From: Pseudodesulfovibrio hydrargyri
GTDB lineage: Bacteria; Desulfobacterota; Desulfovibrionia; Desulfovibrionales; Desulfovibrionaceae
DNA: 64,000 nucleotides
Direction: 5' to 3'
Assembly (NCBI RefSeq): GCF_001874525.1
Contig: NZ_LKAQ01000004.1
Coordinates: 1,411,171 to 1,475,170, forward strand
In this document: positions 45,257-54,119 of the stretch, piece by piece
How positions within the stretch are numbered: the stretch's first letter is position 1
Layout: each line of letters starts with the position of its first letter
Notes under the pieces: generated by a model
What the model was told of the DNA's origin: nothing
Database searches by the model: none
The model's input: the letters and a program-made list of their open reading frames with translations, nothing else
Translations under genes and position numbers: made by a program

Positions 45257-46147
45257 TCAGAGCCGCTGGAAGACCGTGGGGGCAACCTGCCGGATGGGCA
45301 GGGTCATGCCGGACAGGCTTTCCGAGTGGCCGATGAAGAGGTAGCCGCCGGGCTGCAGGTTGTTGCAGAACTTGTTGAAGAGCACTTCCTGGGTGGACCG
45401 GTCGAAGTAGATGACCACGTTGCGGCAGAAGATGATGTTCTGGCTGTTCTGCAGCCGGAAGTCCTCCATGAAGTTCAACTGCTGGAACGAGACCTTGTTG
45501 CGCAGGATGGCGTCCATCTTGACCAGCTGCTTGTCCTTGGACTTGAGCATGTACTTCTTCTTGTACTGCATGGGCACGTCCTCGACCTTGTCCATGGAGT
45601 AGACGGCCCGCTTGGCCTCGGCCAGGATCTTCTGGGAGATGTCCGTGGCCAGGATGGTGAAGTCGAACCCCTGGCGCGTCCCGCCCCATTCGTGCAGGAC
45701 CATGCCCAGGGTATACGGCTCCTCGCCGCTGGAACAGCCCGCCGACCAGATGCGCAGGGGAGTGGACCGGCCCACGCCCCGGCTCCACAGCTCGGGCAGG
45801 ACGATGTTGTTCATGATGTCCCAGTGCTTGGGCTCCCGGAAGAAATGGGTGGTGTTGGTGGTGACCACGTCGATCAGGTGCATGCGCTCCTGTTCGCGCC
45901 CCGCGTCCGAGAAGACGTAGTCGCAGTACTCCTTGTAACCGGGCAGCCCCAGGGCGCGCAGACGCTTCTGGAACCGGGACTGGAGCAGGACCTTCTTGGT
46001 GGGCGGCATCTTGATGCCGAGTTCGGACTGGATCAGGTCGCTGAACCGCTTGAATTCCGCGTCGCCCATTTCGGAGCGCACGAGGTTCATGGATTGATCC
46101 ATGGCCTGCTTGAGCTTTTCGTTGGCTTGGTCTGTGCTGCGGCTCAT
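45257..46147 (-). CDS. cheR: Chemotaxis receptor methyltransferase CheR
   Basis: 296 residues: N-terminal helical CheR domain (FKRFSDLIQSELGIKM) and a SAM-binding methyltransferase domain (TTHFFREPKHWD; LRIWSAGCSSGEEPYTLGM; ILATDISQKILAEAKRAVYS; NIIFCRNVVIYFD). It methylates receptor glutamates. ATG 46147 gives the standard length; the frame continues to 46192 with no better ribosome-binding site. It is placed between ymdB and rny, away from cheD at 7975. Confidence 0.95.
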   Translation of the reverse strand: MSRSTDQANEKLKQAMDQSMNLVRSEMGDAEFKRFSDLIQSELGIKMPPTKKVLLQSRFQKRLRALGLPGYKEYCDYVFSDAGREQERMHLIDVVTTNTTHFFREPKHWDIMNNIVLPELWSRGVGRSTPLRIWSAGCSSGEEPYTLGMVLHEWGGTRQGFDFTILATDISQKILAEAKRAVYSMDKVEDVPMQYKKKYMLKSKDKQLVKMDAILRNKVSFQQLNFMEDFRLQNSQNIIFCRNVVIYFDRSTQEVLFNKFCNNLQPGGYLFIGHSESLSGMTLPIRQVAPTVFQRL

Positions 46148-46253
46148 GTCTGTCAGGGCTCCGTTTGCTGCCGGGTGCAGTGACGCAACCATATAGGATC
46201 ATCATATTCGTGAGCTATGATTTTTTTCGAATGCGTGTTCGAAAATGGAAGAA

Positions 46254-46281
46254 GCGCACCCGGAGGAGCCTCCGGGTGCGC
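46254..46281 (-). terminator. Hairpin terminator after rny
   Basis: GCGCACCCGGAGG (46254-46266) pairs perfectly with CCTCCGGGTGCGC (46269-46281). On the minus strand TTCTTCC follows, a weak U tract, 12 bases past the rny stop. Confidence 0.65.
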
Positions 46282-46292
46282 GGTCGAATGCG

Positions 46293-47849
<1,557 letters not shown>

Positions 47850-48036
47850 GTGGTTGCTCCTTTTTATGTTAACAGGCTTTTGAACAGGCGGCCTGTTTCC
47901 GCCGTGCCGCGTTGAAGAGCACGCAACAAAGACGCACTCTGCCCTGAAGGGAAGAGAGGAGGGTGGTTTCGGATATGGCTGTAGGGTGTATATCGCCGCC
48001 CGAAAGCGCCGGTCTTAGCCGGTCAGGCGGAGTTTT

Positions 48037-48221
48037 AAATCCCCGGGAAGCCGTGTTGCCTGTATGTTTTGAACCTGGCATGTCCAGGTGGGCATGACTC
48101 GCGCGCCTTCAGGCTTCCCGGCCGGACCGGGCCTGCTCACCAGCACACTGGAGTCGTCGCCCTTTTTCAGAGCATTGGCTCAATAACACTCCGGGCAATC
48201 ACGCACGCCCCAGGGTAATTC
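48037..48221 (-). ncRNA. ssrS: 6S RNA
   Basis: On the minus strand, 25 bases after zapA, a stretch of about 185 bases carries the most conserved 6S block, TGGTGAGCAGGCCCGGTCC then GGCCGGGAAGCCT, which matches the E. coli 6S segment GGTGAGCAUGCUCGGUCC ... GAGAAGCC. The 5' end (AATTACCCTGGGGCGTG) can pair with the 3' end (CACGGCTTCCCGGGGATTT) to close the long rod. zapA followed by 6S RNA is the arrangement seen in many proteobacteria. 6S RNA binds and sequesters the housekeeping RNA polymerase. The ends are estimates; the remaining bases to rny (47850-48036) include a palindrome AACAGGCGGCCTGTT but no gene. Confidence 0.9.
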
Positions 48222-48245
48222 CTTGCCGACCTCGGCCCCGTCCAG

Positions 48246-48515
48246 TTATCGGCCCGGGTCCGTTGAGGTCTTTTCCAAAATCTCTCCGATCTTCCCTTCC
48301 AGTCGCTTCAGCTTATCCTCGGCGACCAGATAATCGTCCGCCAGGCTCAGGAGCAGATAGGTGAGCAGCTTTTCCTTGCTGATGTCACCGGCCCCGGAAA
48401 CAAGCTCCTTGTGCTTGTTCTCGATAAACGCCTGCGCGGCCTCGATACGGACGTTGTCCGCATCCGTCTTGAAGGATATCTCGAGTCCCATCAGGGTCAG
48501 CGTGTAGCGCGGCAT
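48246..48515 (-). CDS. zapA: Cell-division protein ZapA
   Basis: 89 residues. ZapA bundles FtsZ at the division ring. N-terminal RYTLTLMGLEISFKTDADNVRIEAAQAFIENK followed by a coiled-coil helix ending ILEKTSTDPGR matches the family length and layout. It is 12 bases downstream of the small coiled-coil gene and 25 bases upstream of 6S RNA. Confidence 0.93.
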   Translation of the reverse strand: MPRYTLTLMGLEISFKTDADNVRIEAAQAFIENKHKELVSGAGDISKEKLLTYLLLSLADDYLVAEDKLKRLEGKIGEILEKTSTDPGR

Positions 48516-48527
48516 CGTGATCCACTA

Positions 48528-48704
48528 TCATTCCAACTCGGTTTCGATCTTCTCGAGCAGGGTGTCGATACGCGATTCGATGTCGGTACGCAGACGCCTC
48601 TCGGCCTCGGCCTCCTCCCTCAAGCGTTGATTCTCTTCTTTCAGTTCCGCAACTTTATTCAATAATCCGTTGAAACGCTCTTCAAGCTTGGCAACTAATT
48701 CCAT
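48528..48704 (-). CDS. Short coiled-coil protein, ZapB-like
   Basis: 58 residues, nearly all one heptad-patterned helix: MELVAKLEERFNGLL, then AELKEENQRLREEAEAE and RIDTLLEKIETELE. Size, composition and the position directly before zapA fit a ZapB-like partner of the division ring; sequence alone cannot prove it. No strong ribosome-binding site precedes the ATG at 48704 (AAAGAT only). It is easily missed because of its length. Confidence 0.75.
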   Translation of the reverse strand: MELVAKLEERFNGLLNKVAELKEENQRLREEAEAERRLRTDIESRIDTLLEKIETELE

Positions 48705-48778
48705 ATCTTTTATCTATGCTTTTTTCGGGTCCAAGGCAAGATTTCTTTCCACAGTTATTTAAAGGGTTTTCCACTGCA

Positions 48779-50158
48779 TCACGAGTTTCTCTTCAGGCTC
48801 CGTTTCAGGTTGACCTGCTTGCCTCTGGCGATGCCGGTCTGATTGTCCGGCACGTCCTTGGTGATGGTGGATCCCGCCCCGATCAGGGCGTTGTCGCCAA
48901 CGCTCACCGGAGCGACCAGGGCGGTGTTGGAGCCGATGAACGCGCCCGCGCCGATCCTGGTCGTGAATTTGTTTTTCCCGTCGTAGTTGCAGGTGATGGT
49001 TCCGGCCCCGATGTTGGCCCCGGCCCCGACCTCGGCGTCGCCGAGATAGGTCAGGTGGCTGGCCTTGGCGCCCTCGCCGAGGGTCGCCTTCTTCATCTCC
49101 ACGAAATTGCCGATGCGCGCGTCCTTTTCGAGCCGTGCGCCGGGCCGCAGCCGGGAGTAGGGCCCCACGGTCACGCCTTCGCCCACCTCGGCCCCCTCGA
49201 TGTGGTTGAATTCGCGGATCACGCAGCCGGGGGCGAAGGTCGCGTCGGTGATGTGGTTGTATGAGCCGAGCCGGGCTCCGGCGGCGACCCTTGACGCGCC
49301 GTAGATCTCGCAGTGGCCGAATATCTCGGCCCCGGGCTCGACCACGGCCCTGGGCCCGATGATCACGGTGCCGGGGTTGTGGATGAGCACGCCCCCGTCG
49401 AGGAGTTCGTCCACGATGCGTGCCCGCAGGGTGTTCTCGGCATTGATCAGCTCACGCGGGGAGTTGATGCCCATGAGCGAGACGTCGTTGCCCGCCTGGA
49501 CGCCGTCCACGGACAAGCCCTTTTCCACGGCCAGTTCCACCAGGTCGGTGATGTAGTATTCGCCGGATTTGTTTCCGTTCTCCAGCTTGTGCAGGAGCGG
49601 GCCGATGGTCGCGACCTTGAGCAGGTAGATGCCCGCGTTGACCTCGCCGGTGACCGGTCCGTGCAGGGAGAAATCGTAGTCCTTGGCCTCGACGATGGCC
49701 CGGATTCGGCGCTCGGGGTCGCGGACCACGCGGCCGAACGCCCCGGTGTCGCGCGGGGTGATGGTCATGAAGGCCAGGTCGCAGCATCCCTGGGCGGCCA
49801 CCAACCGGTCCAGGGCCTCGACCGTGACCAGCGGGGTGTCGCCGTTGATGACCAGGCAGTGGGTGGCCCCGGACTTTTCCACAGCCTCCCAGGCGACCTG
49901 CAGGGCGTGGCCCGTGCCGAGCTGTTCGGCCTGCGTGACGAAGCGGTCGGCCATGGCCGGGAAGGCCTTGGCCACGTTGTCGGCGTCGTGGCCGACAACG
50001 GTCAGGACGTTGTCCCGGACGATGGGCGCAAGGGCCTCGTACACGTAGAAAAGCATGGGCTCGTTCAGCAGTGTCTGCAACACTTTGGCCTTGGGCGAAC
50101 GCATCCGCGTCCCCTTGCCGGCGGCCAGCACCAGGGCGGTCGTCTTGGTCTCGGGCAT
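48779..50158 (-). CDS. glmU: Bifunctional GlmU (GlcN-1-P acetyltransferase / GlcNAc-1-P uridyltransferase)
   Basis: 459 residues. It makes UDP-GlcNAc for peptidoglycan and lipopolysaccharide. The N-terminal nucleotidyltransferase has LAAGKGTRMRSPKAKVLQ and GDTPLVTVEALD; the C-terminal half is a left-handed beta-helix of hexapeptides (FVEMKKATLGEGAKASHLTYLGD; IGAGTITCNYDGKNKF; IGAGSTITKDV). All catalytic blocks look intact. It precedes the ZapB-like gene on the same strand, 74 bases away. Confidence 0.97.
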   Translation of the reverse strand: MPETKTTALVLAAGKGTRMRSPKAKVLQTLLNEPMLFYVYEALAPIVRDNVLTVVGHDADNVAKAFPAMADRFVTQAEQLGTGHALQVAWEAVEKSGATHCLVINGDTPLVTVEALDRLVAAQGCCDLAFMTITPRDTGAFGRVVRDPERRIRAIVEAKDYDFSLHGPVTGEVNAGIYLLKVATIGPLLHKLENGNKSGEYYITDLVELAVEKGLSVDGVQAGNDVSLMGINSPRELINAENTLRARIVDELLDGGVLIHNPGTVIIGPRAVVEPGAEIFGHCEIYGASRVAAGARLGSYNHITDATFAPGCVIREFNHIEGAEVGEGVTVGPYSRLRPGARLEKDARIGNFVEMKKATLGEGAKASHLTYLGDAEVGAGANIGAGTITCNYDGKNKFTTRIGAGAFIGSNTALVAPVSVGDNALIGAGSTITKDVPDNQTGIARGKQVNLKRSLKRNS

Positions 50159-50354
50159 TCTGTTCTCCGTATTGGGTTCCTTGTACCGTTATGCCGGGGA
50201 TAAATTACCCGCTCGCAAGGGAAAGAACAAGGCCCGTTTGCAAAATGAAGCCAAGTTGCCGGATGGTTTCGGCCCCCGGCCGCCCGTTCAGAAAAAACCG
50301 CCCGGTTCCCACCTGAAGAAAGCCAACGATCCATTCCCCCGTCACGCCCGCCAT

Positions 50355-50461
50355 CCGCGAAGCGGCCACAAGAAGTTTAGGAAGGAAAGGAGGATGGGGG
50401 TCCGGGGAAGGGGGAAAGGAAAGCCCTTTTCAAAGGGTTTCCTTTCCCCCTTCCCCCGGTC
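50355..50461 (-). repeat. Family 1 long-stem variant, copy 6
   Basis: Begins two bases after the OPT-like gene stop on the minus strand. Its stem AAGGGGGAAAGGAAA with TTTCCTTTCCCCCTT (50408-50422 with 50438-50452) extends outward as CCGGGG/CCCCCGG with one extra base, and inward as CCCTTT/AAAGGG. The distal CTTCCTAAACTTCTTG and CCGCTTCGCGG match copy 5. It lacks the TGCCTCCGGCGGCC box. Confidence 0.8.
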
Positions 50462-50463
50462 TT

Positions 50464-52419
50464 CTAGTAGGCCAATCGGCCCAGGGATTTCATGATCAGG
50501 GTGCAGCCCATGGCGAACATGCCGGTCAGCCCCATGCCGCAGGAGAAGCCCGCCAGCAGGACCGGGGCGTAGTGCCGCCATTTGGTGCCGTATTTCTTCA
50601 GGAAATAGAAACGCCCGAGGAGCGCGCCCACGACCTCGAGGAGCATGCCGTGGGGCGTGGACTGGCCGAGCCCCCGGACCACGCCGTAGACCAGGAGCAC
50701 GGGCAGGCCGAGGACGTTGAGCACGGAGTAGAGGATCAGCCCGAGCCCCAGGCCGGACAGGACAACCGGGCCGGACAACGCCTCGAAGAAGAGCGAGTTG
50801 CCGTCCAGGGTGGACGTCTGGAGCAGCAGGGAGTTCAGGGCCTGGAGGTGCCACAGTTCCTGGGCAAAGGGGTACTCGGGCGAGGGGATGGGCGCGAGCT
50901 GCCAGAGGAACTGGGAGAAGAGCAGTGAGGAGACCATGACGATGGGGAAGACCAGGATTTCGGCCTTGATGATCCCCCGCAGGCTGGTGCCGGTCAGCTC
51001 GATCTGGCGGAACTGGACCGTGGCCTCGCCGTAGTTGTGCACCGGGATGGGCGCGTACCAGATCTCCAGCCCGTGGTAGCCGAAGAACTTGGCCCCGGCG
51101 ATGAACGAGAACTCGCGGACCATGGGCAGGGCCACGAACTGCCCGGCCACGCCCTCCATGCGCGCGGAGATGTACGAGATGACCGGGGTGTAGACGAAGC
51201 CGTAGAGGACGAAGAATATCCACGGGAAGTTCGGCACCAGCCACAGGCAAAACGCGATGTAGCACAGCGTGGAGAAGACGTAGATGGCGATGGACACCCA
51301 GAAGTTGATGTCCCCGCGCCCGGCGGGCGGGTTGAACAGGGCCGAGAAGTCCAGACCGCCGCTGGAGCTCCTGAATGATTTGACGACATAGTAGACGCCC
51401 ACCGCGCCGATGGCCAGGCCAAGCCCGATGCCGAAACTCATGTAGAAGTCGAAATTGTTGGCGAAGACCGTCTCCACCGTGGCCATGCCCGGGTGCCAGC
51501 GGTGCAGGATGCCGTGGGCGTAGAGGATCGGGTTGGCCACGATGGTCACGATCAGCCCGAGCAGGCCGCCGATGACCGCCCAGAAGGGCAGGACCATGCC
51601 GATGAAGACCAGGCCGAGATCGAATTGTATGCCGGTGGCCACGGCGGGCAGAACGTCCTCGGTGTGCTGCGTCAGCTCGACCCACGGGATGGGTATGAGC
51701 CGGATGGGTTCGGTGAAGAGCAGCCCGGACAGGGCGGGCAGGAGCACGTAGAAGAAGCCGAAGGCCAGCCCGATGACCCCGCCGATGGAGAAGACCCGCC
51801 ACTTCCAGCCGGTCTTCTTGTCCTCGGTGGACTCGGCCAGGGCCATGGTGCCCAGCGCGCCCACCGGGGCCATGGGGAAGGGCAGCTTCTCCACGTCCGA
51901 GGTGATCCGGTAGAGGGAGTAGCCCAGGCCGAAGTGGTCGATGCGCTGGACCAGCTGGGAGCCGACCAGGAGCAGGATGGGCACCAGCCAGTCGCGGTGC
52001 AGGAAGGTCCGCTCCAGGTAGGAGCCCGAGCCGAGCGCCGGGGCGACCCAGTGGGGGATGAACTCGGTCAGGCCGAGCATGCGCGCCGCGTCGGACTGGA
52101 CCAGGTACTGGTTCCACAACAACCCCTGGAACGGCGAGGCCAGGGCCGCGCCAGCCATGTAGTAGAGCAGGAAGATTTCCTGTTCCTTCAGGTGGGTGTA
52201 GGAGCGCTTGGCGATCTCGGCGAACAGGATGATGGTCACCCAGCGGGCGGCCGGGCCGATGCCCTGGCCGATGACCAGCTGCAGGTACATGGAGCCGGGC
52301 ATCATCAAAAAGCCGATGAAGATGGCCCCGACGATGGTCTTCCAGTCGAAGCCCTCCTCGAACTTCTCCGGCGGCTGCATCAGGTCGCGATATTCTTTCA
52401 GTTCCTTGTCGTCGTACAT
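50464..52419 (-). CDS. OPT-like multi-pass membrane transporter
   Basis: 651 residues with about fifteen hydrophobic segments, starting MYDDKELKEYRDLMQ and then FDWKTIVGAIFIGFLMMPGSMYLQLVIGQ. The fold resembles oligopeptide (OPT) transporters, and AESTEDKKTGWKWRVFSIGG and GIQFDLGLVFIGMVLPFWAVIGG fit; no signature specific enough to name a substrate is visible. It is the last gene of the seven-gene minus-strand operon, with GGAG eight bases before the ATG and family 1 copy 6 after it. It pairs with the related DUF6785-type protein at 54120. Confidence 0.7.
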   Translation of the reverse strand: MYDDKELKEYRDLMQPPEKFEEGFDWKTIVGAIFIGFLMMPGSMYLQLVIGQGIGPAARWVTIILFAEIAKRSYTHLKEQEIFLLYYMAGAALASPFQGLLWNQYLVQSDAARMLGLTEFIPHWVAPALGSGSYLERTFLHRDWLVPILLLVGSQLVQRIDHFGLGYSLYRITSDVEKLPFPMAPVGALGTMALAESTEDKKTGWKWRVFSIGGVIGLAFGFFYVLLPALSGLLFTEPIRLIPIPWVELTQHTEDVLPAVATGIQFDLGLVFIGMVLPFWAVIGGLLGLIVTIVANPILYAHGILHRWHPGMATVETVFANNFDFYMSFGIGLGLAIGAVGVYYVVKSFRSSSGGLDFSALFNPPAGRGDINFWVSIAIYVFSTLCYIAFCLWLVPNFPWIFFVLYGFVYTPVISYISARMEGVAGQFVALPMVREFSFIAGAKFFGYHGLEIWYAPIPVHNYGEATVQFRQIELTGTSLRGIIKAEILVFPIVMVSSLLFSQFLWQLAPIPSPEYPFAQELWHLQALNSLLLQTSTLDGNSLFFEALSGPVVLSGLGLGLILYSVLNVLGLPVLLVYGVVRGLGQSTPHGMLLEVVGALLGRFYFLKKYGTKWRHYAPVLLAGFSCGMGLTGMFAMGCTLIMKSLGRLAY

Positions 52420-52439
52420 GCGTCAGGCTCCGTCAGGGG

Positions 52440-53315
52440 CTATCTGTACCGGTCGAGTATGGCGTTGAGGGTGCCGTCCCGCTTCATGGTCGTGATGCGG
52501 TCGTTGAAACGGTCGATATACTGCTCCCAGCCCCGTCCCCTGGGCAGCAGGAAGCGGTACCAGGCGCTGTCGAACGGGGTCTCGTCCATGCGGAAGCGCT
52601 CGGGATGCAGCTCCGGATAGTTGCGGAAGAGCCACAGGGTCTCGCTGCGGTTGACCAGGGCCGCGTCCACCCTGCTCCGGTCGAGCATCTCCAGCATGTT
52701 GTAGGGCGACCCGCAGTCGATGCGTATGATCTTTCCTTCCCGGAAAGACGGCTCCAGGGCGGGATAGACGAAATCCTCCATGGCGGCCACGCTCAGCCCC
52801 TCCAGGGAGGCCGGAGAAACGTAGCGCAGCGTGCTGCCCGCCCGGAAAAGCAGAATGTCCTCATTGAGCATGAGCGGGGCCGTCCAGAGGTAGCGGTCGG
52901 GATTCTCGGTCCATTCCCGGGCCGTGGGAAAGATGTCCACCTCGCCGTGTTCGAGCATGTCCCAGCCCCGGCGCTCGGGCAGGACCCGTACCTTGAGGGT
53001 CAGGCCTAGGGAAGGCGCGATTTCCCCGAGCATGTCCACTATCACGCCCTTGCCCTTCAATGCCGAATCGTTGATCTGATAGGGGGGCCAATTCTCGTTG
53101 GTTATGAACAGGACGAGATCGCGCGCGTGTCCCGCGCCTTCGGAGCAGAAAAACAACAGGCAGGCAAGGACCACGGCGGCTGGGCCGGAAGCGCGGCGCA
53201 GGCCGCCGGTACAACGGCGCGTCGCCCGCGTCTCCCCGCCGGACGGCGAGCCGGGCCCGTCCTGTCCGGTCTTTGCGGCAACTTGCCGGTATGGTATCGA
53301 TTCCTTGTCGTACAT
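52440..53315 (-). CDS. Periplasmic solute-binding protein (SBP_bac_3), copy 1
   Basis: 291 residues from ATG 53315. The binding domain (DLVLFITNENWPPYQIND; RRGWDMLEHGEVDIFPTAREWTENPDRY; LLPRGRGWEQYIDRFND) is an amino-acid-type substrate-binding fold. The first 45 residues are odd: MYDKESIPYRQ resembles the start of the OPT-like gene (MYDDKELKEYRD), not a signal; a hydrophobic export signal comes only at AAVVLACLLFFC. I think this start was captured when the gene and the 5' end of the transporter gene were duplicated together. The true start is unsure. It lies 10 bases after copy 2. Confidence 0.8.
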   Translation of the reverse strand: MYDKESIPYRQVAAKTGQDGPGSPSGGETRATRRCTGGLRRASGPAAVVLACLLFFCSEGAGHARDLVLFITNENWPPYQINDSALKGKGVIVDMLGEIAPSLGLTLKVRVLPERRGWDMLEHGEVDIFPTAREWTENPDRYLWTAPLMLNEDILLFRAGSTLRYVSPASLEGLSVAAMEDFVYPALEPSFREGKIIRIDCGSPYNMLEMLDRSRVDAALVNRSETLWLFRNYPELHPERFRMDETPFDSAWYRFLLPRGRGWEQYIDRFNDRITTMKRDGTLNAILDRYR

Positions 53316-53325
53316 ACGTCCGTGC

Positions 53326-54105
53326 CTACTTATATCTGTCGAGTATGGCATTGAGGCTGCCGTCCTTTCTCATGGCGTGAAGGCGGCGGTTGAACTGTCC
53401 TACCATGGGCTCCCAGCCCCGGCCGCGGGGAAAGAGAAACCGGATAAGGGCCCGGTCCACAGGCTGGGCGTCGATGCGGAACCTGTGCGGCTCATGCTCC
53501 CTGCTCGTGCGGAATATCCACCGTATTTCCGTGTGGTTGACCAGCACGGCGTCGGCCCGGCCGCGGACCAGGAGTTCGAGCATGGCCTCGGGCGAGGTGG
53601 CGTCGATCCGCATGATCCGGCCCGGCCCGAAATGGCCTTCCAGGGTCGGGTAGACGAACCCCTTTATGCAGGCCACGGTCTTGCCGTAGAGGGATTCGGG
53701 CCCGCTGTATATCTGGGGGCTGCCCGCGCGGTAGATGAGCACGTCGTCATTGGGCATGAACGGGTCGGTCCACAGGAACCGGTCCGGGTTTCCGATCCAC
53801 TCCCTGGCCGAGGCGTACACGTCCACCCCGCCGTGTTCGAGCATTTCCCAACCCCGCTTGTCGGGCAGCCGCATGCTGGTCACAGTGCAGTTCAGCGGGC
53901 CGGTCACGGCCCGGAGCACGTCCATGAGGATGCCGTTGCCCCGGCCCTCGGAGTCGTCGATGTAGTAGGGCGGCACGTCCGCGTAGGCGATGAACATGAC
54001 CATGCTCCTCTCTTCGGCAGCGGTCGGGACGACGCCCGCCATGCCCGCGCTTTCGATGAGCAGGAGGCAGAGGGAGAGGGGGAGTATCTTCAGTATGGTT
54101 CGCAT
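53326..54105 (-). CDS. Periplasmic solute-binding protein (SBP_bac_3), copy 2
   Basis: 259 residues. Signal segment LPLSLCLLLIESAGMAG, then a substrate-binding fold clearly paralogous to copy 1: RGWEMLEHGGVDVYASAREWIGNPDRFLWT, FPRGRGWEPMVGQFN and the same KDGSLNAILDRYK end. Ligand unknown; membership in this fold does not fix it. ATG 54105 is preferred over GTG 54117, though neither has a clear ribosome-binding site. It follows the DUF6785-type gene by 14 bases. Confidence 0.8.
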   Translation of the reverse strand: MRTILKILPLSLCLLLIESAGMAGVVPTAAEERSMVMFIAYADVPPYYIDDSEGRGNGILMDVLRAVTGPLNCTVTSMRLPDKRGWEMLEHGGVDVYASAREWIGNPDRFLWTDPFMPNDDVLIYRAGSPQIYSGPESLYGKTVACIKGFVYPTLEGHFGPGRIMRIDATSPEAMLELLVRGRADAVLVNHTEIRWIFRTSREHEPHRFRIDAQPVDRALIRFLFPRGRGWEPMVGQFNRRLHAMRKDGSLNAILDRYK

Positions 54106-54119
54106 GGCTGGGCTCACGG

